A DNA stretch of 39,860 bases from JAUSNA01 sp964511965 (GTDB lineage Bacteria; Patescibacteriota; Microgenomatia; Levybacterales; GWA1-39-11). The stretch lies in the NCBI GenBank assembly GCA_964511965.1, contig CAZEGF010000012.1:1-39860 (forward strand), written 5' to 3'. The notes under the pieces are model-generated. The model made no database searches, was not told the DNA's origin, and was given only the letters and a program-made list of their open reading frames with translations. The position numbers and the translations under genes were made by a program. Below are positions 39,501-39,860 of this stretch, piece after piece; the first letter of the stretch is position 1, and each line of letters starts with the position of its first letter.

Positions 39501-39860
39501 TGTTGCTGTAAGATTGAGAGCACCACTCGATAATGTAAATCCATTCGATGCAGTGAGTAGTGCGTTTGAAGTTATTGTTCCAGTACCAGTCGTTGCAATA
39601 TTTCCGCTTGTAGTCAAGTTCCCGAATTCATTGATAGTGAGAGTAGCAGATCCAGATGACTGAATCTGAAGTGCAGTGTTAGTATTTTCATTATTGTCAT
39701 TTATGAGAAATGCGCTTGCAGTTCCTTGATTTGTAAGTGTTAATGACGTAGTTTGGTCTTGACCTAATGTGAAATCAATATTTCTCCCTGCAGTAGTTGT
39801 AATTGTGTTTCCCGTGTTATATGCAGCCTGAAGTCCAAATGGTGCACCATTACAGTAGAC
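1..39860 (-). CDS. Giant repetitive tail-fibre-like surface protein, partial at both ends
   Basis: One minus-strand reading frame spans the window: 13,286 complete codons, with no start or stop codon inside. The frame is the same at both ends and carries the same repeat motifs throughout, so there is no net frameshift. The product is dominated by Gly, Thr, Asn, Ser, Ala, Ile and Leu. Order from N- to C-terminal side: junction-rich segment, repeat arrays, a cluster of other tail-fibre-like modules, more arrays, a beta-propeller-like region containing a LamG domain, then a C-terminal-type module. The motif vocabulary (GxGTxxPxxxLDV, DNTPIG...FTTL, NEDLTLxPNG, YTLPPDDGT) is that of phage tail fibres and of giant proteins from Candidate Phyla Radiation bacteria. 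A surface adhesin or fibre is the likely role; this is inferred. No signal peptide or anchor can be seen because both termini are missing. All Gly codons read are GGN and no in-frame TGA was seen. Confidence 0.96.
621..668 (-). other. Tail-fibre head motif 1 (GQVGLGTTTPSFRLDV)
   Basis: The sequence GQVGLGTTTPSFRLDV matches the G(N/Q)VGIGTTxPxxxLDV motif that typically marks the entry to the terminal domain of S74-type tail-fibre proteins. It is one of five such motifs in the window and leads directly into the C-terminal module. Confidence 0.8.
669..1170 (-). other. Low-complexity linker between propeller region and head motif
   Basis: About 165 residues rich in Ser, Thr, Asn and Gly. They include an LSLNNGGIVSTS stretch, TGATTNIGSGTGAISI and GATGDFQVLINGVATSAF just before the head motif. 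The style is that of fibre-shaft or tail-fibre linkers. No catalytic motif is visible. Confidence 0.6.
1171..1559 (-). other. Beta-propeller-like segment, C-terminal side of LamG
   Basis: VTSVAVDDSKTKIFVGTNDG followed by GGVSVISAVSDSL (about 1340-1460) has the hydrophobic strand, GT(N/D)DG, GGVSVI pattern of a propeller blade. It resembles blades found before the LamG domain (VYALNGKLFVGTTVGLYVV). MWIESKDVSLQNFI follows near 1170. I read this as one or two blades that follow the LamG domain, so the LamG sits within or at the edge of a propeller. The blade count is not certain. Confidence 0.55.
1560..2110 (-). other. LamG / concanavalin A-like lectin-glucanase domain
   Basis: About 183 residues with the standard landmarks. 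GLGIDFGSGNTSKYL leads in (about 2064-2105). FTAGAWVKR with the conserved Trp is near 1977-2000. DTIMAKMGNSNANRMFRLSF follows. TNWHYVVGVFDNAGGNQYLY is near 1755-1810, followed by VDGVQVA. LTIGADRSG then FLRGSVDEPFFTGTVLSSAQ and ILHLYGSG close the domain near 1563. These match the LamG-like jellyroll fold, which usually binds carbohydrate or protein ligands outside the cell. A pair C-x6-C (2061-2063 and 2040-2042) sits in the first loop. It is the best candidate for a ligand-binding domain in the window. Confidence 0.9.
2111..3400 (-). other. Beta-propeller-like region, N-terminal side of LamG
   Basis: This segment has normal amino acid complexity. It opens with DTYVYDTSKDTDGGNWTD (3249-3302) and SSWYNETLDN (about 3207-3236). 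A Cys pair C-x7-C (3186-3188 and 3162-3164) and RAFPKKAIIVGTS follow. Blade-like stretches come next: VSIYDAKDNSLWMRF, VYALNGKLFVGTTVGLYVV, DYFVVGTTGG and DTVYIGSADNLLRIDTKKDD. The last leads through YITEDMVGDIRGMWPLS to the LamG domain. The DTYVYDT...DGGxW...SWYNE...FP...AIIV...IYD order recalls, from memory, a module of environmental phage and Patescibacterial proteins that also carries LamG. A ligand-binding tip is an inference. Confidence 0.65.
3420..3467 (-). other. Tail-fibre head motif 2 (GNIGFGTTAPADKFVV)
   Basis: GNIGFGTTAPADKFVV is a second copy of the GxGTxxP head motif. It sits at the switch from repetitive shaft-like sequence to the propeller/LamG region. Confidence 0.8.
3468..4355 (-). 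other. Shaft segment of a different repeat style
   Basis: About 295 residues that lack the AYKGQNNNFT anchor. From the N-terminal side they contain TTLTGGSNLKIQPS, TLSLLGGDEGGATSIGGG, TASNGFTQTTGALNLT, FYFNTPSLTSGNGMYLTS, LLTIDTGSANTFSTGVL and YGLSSSVINTGTGSTNI, ending in NNYALIADQ before head motif 2. The GMYLTS...LLTID...NNYALIA order is familiar from tail-fibre-like proteins of Patescibacteria. No enzymatic motif is seen. Confidence 0.65.
4360..4640 (-). repeat. Junction module J1 (C-x9-C)
   Basis: Cys codons at 4629-4631 and 4599-4601 (CIDGSNNLYKC), then LQTSYDLGNTITTTTARDIA and FTLAGSLGTPTSF, ending near SLTVSELGAIS. It is the last junction before the C-terminal region. CIDGS...YKC rather than CRNAS makes it closer to J16 than to the central copies. 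Confidence 0.85.
4641..7184 (-). repeat. Repeat array between J1 and J2, 6 anchors
   Basis: AYKGQNNNFT-type anchors lie near 4.86, 5.29, 5.70, 6.12, 6.37 and 6.77 kb. Spacings of about 430, 408 and 426 bp mark full H1+H2 units; the 250-bp step near 6.37 kb marks a short H1-only unit. H1 reads TIGGLLTVSSGGASITGGIN then NNTGGITNTGAISGATTI. H2 reads SPxITLATVG then EGSPNTLLTLVDNGTTGTL. Confidence 0.85.
7185..7476 (-). repeat. Junction module J2 (C-x9-C)
   Basis: Cys codons at 7473-7475 and 7443-7445 (CSNASNQISTC), then TAFNETLQQAYDAGNTITTT, GRDINFTLGSSLATQTSF and INDIVTGSTGSALLVQS. NETLQQAYDAGNTI recurs in J6. Confidence 0.88.
7477..9384 (-). repeat. Repeat array between J2 and J3, 5 anchors
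   Basis: Anchors near 7.66, 7.91, 8.32, 8.73 and 8.98 kb, mixing long and short units. Two units (about 7.74-7.80 and 8.82-8.86 kb) replace the usual SGATTI segment with ITYATAS. The NEDLTLSPNG-type segment leading into J2 lies at its left end. Confidence 0.82.
9385..9680 (-). repeat. Junction module J3 (C-x9-C)
   Basis: Cys codons at 9672-9674 and 9642-9644 (CRNASNQIATC), then SAGAGTLQSVYDVGNTITTT, GRNIDFTLGTGLSTS, TATAFVINDTN and STSGNISTTGTG. Confidence 0.88.
9681..13019 (-). repeat. Longest array (J3-J4), 10 anchors in an alternating long/short pattern
   Basis: Anchors near 9.86, 10.11, 10.52, 10.77, 11.18, 11.43, 11.69, 12.10, 12.35 and 12.76 kb. Long (about 402-408 bp) and short (about 252-258 bp) steps largely alternate, as if a long+short pair had been amplified. 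The unit at 11.43 kb is H2-only: the anchor AYLDAANIF runs straight into SNANPVTFSSNSPIVTLATA. Three H2-linked segments near 10.85, 11.26 and 11.77 kb share very similar DNA (TVNTINATSALQ context). Confidence 0.85.
13020..13315 (-). repeat. Junction module J4 (C-x9-C)
   Basis: Cys codons at 13308-13310 and 13278-13280 (CRNASNEISTC), then GTLQSAYDTGNTITTTTGRN and IDFTLGSSLASQTSF. STCSAVAG follows the pattern of J3 and J5. Confidence 0.88.
13316..14264 (-). repeat. Short array between J4 and J5, 2 anchors
   Basis: Anchors near 13.76 and 14.02 kb. The N-terminal side carries INGTSIATSGTDRIDASGNL-like sequence and NEDLTLSPNGTGAIVLNTI, the standard lead-in to a junction. Confidence 0.83.
14265..14555 (-). 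repeat. Junction module J5 (C-x9-C)
   Basis: Cys codons at 14550-14552 and 14520-14522 (CRNASNEISDC), then SASSGTLQSAYDNGNTI and GRNIDFTLGSSLATSTSF. It is a close relative of J4; the two lie only about 1.24 kb apart. Confidence 0.88.
14556..16854 (-). repeat. Repeat array between J5 and J6, 5 anchors
   Basis: Anchors near 14.98, 15.39, 15.80, 16.21 and 16.60 kb, all about 400-410 bp apart, so this array is nearly pure full units. H2 segments vary between NANGTLTIKDSNGAPNTLLT and TAGTDGTLTVTDAEVTPNTL types. Confidence 0.85.
16855..17145 (-). repeat. Junction module J6 (C-x9-C)
   Basis: Cys codons at 17142-17144 and 17112-17114 (CRNGSNQIATC), then AFNETLQQAYDAGNTIATTF, QGRDIAFTLSPNLSTGFTV and INDTNGSATNTSLDIQSGG. 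Confidence 0.87.
17146..18274 (-). repeat. Repeat array between J6 and J7, 2 anchors
   Basis: Anchors at about 17.73 and 18.00 kb. The second is of the AYLNQANTF type and runs directly into H2 (SNASPIILSDSAPSI). This array and J7 form copy A of a three-copy segment described separately. Confidence 0.84.
17726..18550 (-). repeat. Three-copy segment, copy A
   Basis: It runs from an AYKGQ anchor through an AYLNQANTF H2-only unit to junction J7. The distance from the shared ttaaggta sequence (18001) to the second Cys codon (18516) is 515 bp, exactly as in copies B and C. The distance between the two anchors is 276 bp in all three. Confidence 0.85.
18275..18550 (-). repeat. Junction module J7, NSRQFTLTN subtype
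   Basis: Cys codons at 18546-18548 and 18516-18518 (CRNASNQLASC), then NTNVNNVNLQQAYDSGNTIS, ANDLHGNIDFTLANLNSRQF and LVINDTNASVQNALQIQSSG. It lacks the usual TTTGRxI segment. The same subtype occurs at J9 and J10. Confidence 0.88.
18551..18979 (-). repeat. Minimal array between J7 and J8, 1 anchor
   Basis: A single anchor near 18.73 kb. The following H1 unit, near 18.88-18.91 kb, reads LTVSAGGINNTNGG instead of LTVSAGGASITGGINNNNGG, so six residues (18 bp) are missing in frame. Confidence 0.82.
18980..19262 (-). repeat. Junction module J8 (C-x9-C)
   Basis: Cys codons at 19257-19259 and 19227-19229 (CRNVLNEISTC), then GASSVSLQGAYNGGNTIVTT, DGSNIDFTLGPSLGTSTSF and INDITAGSTGSALLVQSGG. It is the first junction C-terminal to the central interruption. 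Confidence 0.86.
19263..20033 (-). other. C-terminal-side part of the central interruption
   Basis: Next to J8 the lead-in TTGTNEDLTLSPNGSGKIVL is present (about 19.32-19.40 kb). Further N-terminal come SLTPLFVDGQNSKGRSAFVV and DQTASSSNDILSASSSGVTK (19443-19560), TNVNGGNVNLNGNTNV, NIGSTNATTLNLGHTV and SIQTTNLNTLTLGGNSTGNI. FVVDQ...DILSASSSGxTKFTIANNG occurs again near 21.6-21.7 kb. These are tail-fibre-like segments distinct from the AYKGQ units. Confidence 0.7.
20034..20090 (-). other. INGTAIGATTPSTGAFTTL motif
   Basis: This is one of five motifs of the form (I/D)NxxIGxTTxSTGxFTTL in the window. The motif is widespread in phage tail-fibre-like proteins and often marks the start of a repeat-rich shaft segment. 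Confidence 0.8.
20262..20720 (-). repeat. YTLPPDDGT block, C-terminal copy of a tandem duplication
   Basis: The block reads YSTTIVAGTQTQNVTYTLPP, DDGTNNYVLTTDGSGNLSWQ (20523-20597 region), GAGTITAVGNVLTGTAFTGS, DSSANKGNNLVFEGSTTVDD and LPDLGTNGTFAFLEGTQTFT. It aligns with 21090-21548 at a constant offset of 828 bp (276 codons). The YTLPxxDGTNxxVLTTDGSGxLSWQ motif is a standard tail-fibre element. Confidence 0.85.
20721..21089 (-). other. Spacer between the two YTLPPDDGT blocks
   Basis: About 120 residues including DTNIPLTGGDTTIDVTGG, LLNSTGGQVANFDLSDGELL, SGNFAISGSGTFSTGTGLV and SSNLDFTVSSGSGTVAFRN. No anchor, junction or head motif is present. Confidence 0.6.
21090..21548 (-). repeat. YTLPPDDGT block, N-terminal copy of a tandem duplication
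   Basis: It carries GEDLATNTPGQIKFIGAGAN, SQDITYTLPPDDGTNNYVLT (21351-21425 region), GAGTITAVGNVVTGSAFTGS and TFAFLEGTQTFTGAKTF. It differs from the C-terminal copy mostly by conservative or synonymous changes. The two copies are in frame with each other. Confidence 0.85.
21549..21780 (-). other. Head motif 3 (GLGTASPISELHV) and following module
   Basis: NLGLGTASPISELHV lies at 21729-21770 and is followed by SLGANGKALAIFDQ and NQDILSASSSGTTKFTIANN near 21.60-21.72 kb. The second part repeats the DILSASSSG module near 19.44-19.50 kb. Together they look like an ancestral tail-fibre end that was built into the larger chain. Confidence 0.75.
21800..22300 (-). repeat. Tyr/Gly-rich ladder of YGxY-type turns
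   Basis: A run of short aromatic elements at irregular spacing: FYGSSS, VFGYSSYNSF, LYGTYNTFSG, IYGTYNSIFG, SFGSYSVVGG, HYGDYVSVTG, NNYGLNI, NNYGINI and NYSIYSG. The surrounding repeats contain almost no Tyr apart from the AYKG and AYD anchors, so composition changes sharply here. It leads into head motif 3. Confidence 0.75.
22301..22673 (-). other. Segment between head motif 4 and the Tyr ladder
   Basis: It contains AGSASIGGNLTFYGGPN, TIQTTQRQSLTLGGNTTGNI, GQGSGKVGIGGGTSSSNYLV, DRTRVLDITQSTDASNNTEV and NIANTQSVVNNLSI. QTTQRQSLTLGGNTTGNI resembles the QTTNLNTLTLGG segment near 19.95 kb. Confidence 0.6.
22674..23100 (-). other. Tail-fibre module with head motifs 4 and 5 and GGxIxLGGRY...GxKEN core
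   Basis: Head motif 5 GNVGVGNSNPSFKLDV lies at 23043-23090. It is followed by GGYGANPGSFSVTGPDLP, GGSMLFTTNDNFAADKGGSI, ALGGRYISASSNDTIFAKIK, GAKENSSSNNRNGYLSFATY and NHNADLMIERARIDSSG, then head motif 4 NFGIGTSSPLATLDV (22674-22718). The core GG(x)IxxGG...FAxIKGxKEN...GYLxFxTxxxxxxLxERxRI is a well-known arrangement in phage tail-fibre-like proteins. Most of the window's rare Met and Arg residues are here. Confidence 0.8.
23101..23440 (-). other. INATAIGATTPSTGAFTTL segment opening the central interruption
   Basis: From the N-terminal side: SNGFTLTTGAINLTGTSGAI, NLSGLGASSIDTGSNALTFT, INATAIGATTPSTGAFTTL (23256-23312), LSGAPRSIQTTANNTLTLGG and NTTGDINFMPGNSSTSLF. The same order (GLGASSIDTGSN, TAIGATTPSTGAFTTL, LSGAPRSIQTT) recurs at 19.93-20.19 kb, so both borders of the interruption carry the same segment. 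Confidence 0.75.
23441..24059 (-). repeat. Repeat units between the central interruption and J9, 2 anchors
   Basis: Anchors at about 23.52 (AYKGQDNNFTTAQTIAG) and 23.79 kb (AYLNQANTF, H2-linked). Together with J9 it forms copy B of the three-copy segment. Confidence 0.84.
23516..24340 (-). repeat. Three-copy segment, copy B
   Basis: Same order and exact spacings as copy A: ttaaggta at 23791, second Cys codon of J9 at 24306 (515 bp), anchors 276 bp apart. It directly borders the central interruption. Confidence 0.85.
24060..24340 (-). repeat. Junction module J9, SSRQFILNN subtype
   Basis: Cys codons at 24336-24338 and 24306-24308 (CQNGSNQISTC), then NANVNAVTLQEAYDAGNTIS, ANDLHGNLAFTLADLSSRQF and FVINDTNASIQNALQIQSSG. 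It belongs with J7 and J10. Confidence 0.88.
24341..25494 (-). repeat. Repeat array between J9 and J10, 2 anchors
   Basis: Anchors at about 24.95 and 25.22 kb (AYLNQANTF type). A unit with NSGNGTLTIKD-type H2 precedes the lead-in to J9. With J10 it forms copy C of the three-copy segment. Confidence 0.84.
24941..25765 (-). repeat. Three-copy segment, copy C
   Basis: Same order and exact spacings: ttaaggta at 25216, second Cys codon of J10 at 25731 (515 bp), anchors 276 bp apart. It lies one superunit (1425 bp) from copy B. Confidence 0.85.
25495..25765 (-). repeat. Junction module J10, NSRQFTLTN subtype
   Basis: Cys codons at 25761-25763 and 25731-25733 (CRNASNQIASC), then NANVNNVTLQQAYEAGNTIS, ATDNEGNIDFTLANLNSRQF and TLTNAGTGSAALVINDTNAS. 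AYE replaces AYD. Confidence 0.88.
25766..28059 (-). repeat. Repeat array between J10 and J11, 6 anchors
   Basis: Anchors near 26.22, 26.46, 26.87, 27.15, 27.41 and 27.81 kb. Two (26.22 and 27.15 kb) are H2-only hybrids; the one at 27.15 kb has a distinctive Gln-rich anchor (AYQNQQNTFSQNNIFSNAN). Confidence 0.84.
28060..28350 (-). repeat. Junction module J11 (C-x9-C)
   Basis: Cys codons at 28347-28349 and 28317-28319 (CRNASNQIATC), then TAATSTLQTAYDNGNTITTT, GRNIAFTLAGGLGSPTSFTL and a Lys-containing VNVKSNGTSTLTIDELG. FTLAGGLGSPTSF is close to J1's FTLAGSLGTPTSF. Confidence 0.88.
28351..30689 (-). repeat. Repeat array between J11 and J12, 5 anchors
   Basis: Anchors near 28.77, 29.18, 29.59, 29.85 and 30.29 kb. 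Three long steps and one short step. The anchor at 29.59 kb is AYQNQANTFTALQTI. Confidence 0.84.
30690..30980 (-). repeat. Junction module J12 (C-x9-C)
   Basis: Cys codons at 30975-30977 and 30945-30947 (CRNASNQLSTC), then TSNASAVTLQQAYDAGNTIL, TTSGRNIDFTLGSGLSTQF and VINDTNAGTGGIALDVQSAG. The start is VCR rather than LCR. Confidence 0.87.
30981..33559 (-). repeat. Repeat array between J12 and J13, 6 anchors
   Basis: Anchors near 31.41, 31.82, 32.08, 32.49, 32.88 and 33.13 kb. Two adjacent H1 units near 31.74-31.84 and 32.00-32.10 kb share the unusual segment FTALQTISTGGLTISADG, suggesting a local duplication. Confidence 0.84.
33560..33850 (-). repeat. Junction module J13 with an acidic insertion
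   Basis: Cys codons at 33846-33848 and 33816-33818 (CRNGSDLLSAC), then APNSNGVTLQLAYDAGNTIL and SSGRDIAFTLYDENTDSGTP. YDENTDSGTP replaces the usual GSSLAT, giving a longer acidic loop. FTLMNAG contains a rare Met. Confidence 0.87.
34576..34748 (-). repeat. Near-identical 173-bp block, C-terminal copy, with a novel Cys codon
   Basis: It matches 35221-35393 at an offset of 645 bp (215 codons) with a single difference. At 34684 the + strand has c instead of a, so the codon at 34683-34685 reads TGC (Cys) rather than TTC (Phe) in the anchor NNNFTVGQ. It covers the end of H2, the anchor and most of H1. Confidence 0.9.
35221..35393 (-). repeat. Near-identical 173-bp block, N-terminal copy
   Basis: This is the partner of 34576-34748 and keeps the usual Phe codon at 35328-35330. 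Typical neighbouring units differ at many silent sites, so the near-identity marks a recent duplication or gene conversion. Confidence 0.9.
36960..37245 (-). repeat. Junction module J14 (C-x9-C)
   Basis: Cys codons at 37242-37244 and 37212-37214 (CQNATNELSEC), then DPTAFGVTLQSAYDQGNTIV, TTAGKNIDFTLGTGLSTQF and HAFVINDTSAGTGGIAFEIQ. GKNI replaces GRNI. Confidence 0.87.
37246..37704 (-). repeat. Anchor-free stretch between J14 and J15
   Basis: It contains only one H1 half (SGGGASITGGINNNTGGITN, then TGAVTGATNITASGTTQTDI), TNGTQRIDSSGNLANIGTIS and the lead-in NEDLTLLAAGSGQIVLND, with no AYKGQ anchor. It is the smallest superunit with a complete lead-in. Confidence 0.8.
37705..37990 (-). repeat. 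Junction module J15 (C-x9-C)
   Basis: Cys codons at 37986-37988 and 37956-37958 (CTNNSDEVVLC), then DVGSSAGTLQSSYDNGNTIV, QGRNIDFTLASGLLQPTSF and NPNQIALDIQSGGNSRLTI. The Cys loop is the most acidic of the series. Confidence 0.87.
37991..38469 (-). other. IDNTPIGNTTRSTGKFTTL segment between J15 and J16
   Basis: The motif IDNTPIGNTTRSTGKFTTL lies at 38046-38102 and leads into LAANSTVTITNLPTVVGNPL and J15. N-terminal to it are NGVINIGTLTTGNTVNIGTD, APDIINIGSSTDTVNLVGAV and TANNFSSVLATITGG. There are no AYKGQ units in this part of the protein. Confidence 0.75.
38470..38750 (-). repeat. Junction module J16 (C-x9-C)
   Basis: Cys codons at 38748-38750 and 38718-38720 (CIDGSDNLLKC), then AIGSGTGTLQSSYDNGNTIV, TTNGRNIAFTLSPALVNPTS and INDTSAGTGGTYLDLQSNG. 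CIDGSxNLxKC is shared only with J1. Confidence 0.87.
38751..39574 (-). other. Two tail-fibre motif segments between J16 and J17
   Basis: INNTPIGSSVRASGAFSTL lies at 38808-38864 and INSTAIGATTASTAAFTTL at 39342-39398. Around them are TGTGNIVLGNATGTFALTSN, GTTNLGTTGASDVNIATTG, LSGLSASSLDLGVNDLTITS and NNFNTTSTG. The N-terminal part has the same order as the segments at 19.9-20.2 and 23.2-23.4 kb. Confidence 0.75.
39575..39860 (-). repeat. Junction module J17, cut by the window edge
   Basis: Only the second Cys codon (39852-39854, in VYCNGAPFG) is inside the window; the first is expected ten codons upstream, beyond the edge. LQAAYNTGNTITTTAGRNID, FTLGQDQTTSLTLTNQGT and NDNNENTNTALQIQSSG follow. 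Confidence 0.8.

Noticed and set aside
38794..39663. A 289-codon open frame on the + strand, and many similar ones (for example 28852-29592 and 6805-7416)
   Set aside because: All lie antisense to the giant gene in one fixed frame. Their Pro/Val-rich products (VIPPVLLLIPPVI-type) are just the complement of the TIGG...GGINNNTGG repeats. They have no consistent ribosome binding sites or recognisable domains.
1..39860. Recoded genome with TGA read as glycine (Gracilibacteria/Absconditabacteria code)
   Set aside because: The protein is very Gly-rich, yet all Gly codons I read are GGN and no in-frame TGA was seen. A recoded genome would show many.
1..39860. Phage origin of the whole window
   Set aside because: The motifs are tail-fibre-like, but a single structural gene above 39 kb with no other phage gene in view fits a cellular giant protein better. 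A giant phage cannot be fully excluded.
1..39860. tRNA, rRNA, riboswitch, promoter or terminator inside the window
   Set aside because: No cloverleaf, conserved rRNA segment or stem-loop plus T-run was noticed, and all sequence is accounted for by the open frame.

Overview
The whole 39,860-base window is the inside of one giant gene on the minus strand. In the minus frame whose codons occupy + positions 3-5, 6-8 ... 39858-39860, I found no stop codon, giving at least 13,286 sense codons. Neither the start codon (beyond the right edge) nor the stop codon (beyond the left edge) is in the window. I read roughly 1-3.47 kb and 33.6-39.86 kb codon by codon. Elsewhere the same frame carries the same repeat motifs without interruption. 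There is no intergenic DNA, so I saw no promoter, terminator, RNA gene, CRISPR array or insertion sequence. The reading frames open on the + strand are antisense shadows of the repeats.

The protein is very rich in Gly, Thr, Asn, Ser, Ala, Ile and Leu and very poor in Trp, Met, His and Cys. It looks like a cell-surface or fibre-forming protein built from phage-tail-fibre-like modules. In the direction of translation (right to left) the layout is as follows. (1) 39.9-37.7 kb: four closely spaced C-x9-C 'junction' modules with DNTPIG...GxFTTL tail-fibre motifs. (2) 37.2-23.5 kb: tandem repeat arrays divided by junction modules. (3) 23.3-19.3 kb: an interruption made of other tail-fibre-like modules, namely three GxGTxxP head motifs, a Tyr/Gly ladder and a duplicated YTLPPDDGT block. 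(4) 19.3-4.4 kb: more repeat arrays and junction modules. (5) 4.4-3.4 kb: a different low-complexity segment ending in another head motif. (6) 3.4-1.2 kb: a beta-propeller-like region with a LamG/concanavalin-A-like domain inside it. (7) 0.7-0 kb: a final head motif and a C-terminal-type globular module (DFSEYLP ... ITASGVPGIGVKA) running off the window.

The repeats follow a simple grammar. Each superunit opens with a segment containing NEDLTLxPNG, then a Cys pair spaced exactly C-x9-C, then AYDxGNTI...GRxIxFTL...INDT...SGNISTTGTG. A variable number of tandem units follows, each starting at an anchor like NVAYKGQNNNFT. Full units (about 400-430 bp) carry two halves: H1 (TIGG...ITGGINNN...SGATTI) and H2 (SPxxTLxxxG...NTLLTLVDNG). 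Short units (about 250 bp) carry only H1 or only H2. I count about 61 anchors and 17 junctions (the last cut by the edge).

The organism is not named by any marker gene. Giant tail-fibre-like surface proteins with these motifs, AT-rich DNA and LamG/propeller ends are, to my knowledge, typical of Candidate Phyla Radiation bacteria (Patescibacteria, for example Microgenomates or Parcubacteria). Omnitrophota or another giant-gene lineage is a fallback. Glycine is encoded by GGN and no in-frame TGA was seen, which argues against the TGA=Gly code of Gracilibacteria and Absconditabacteria.
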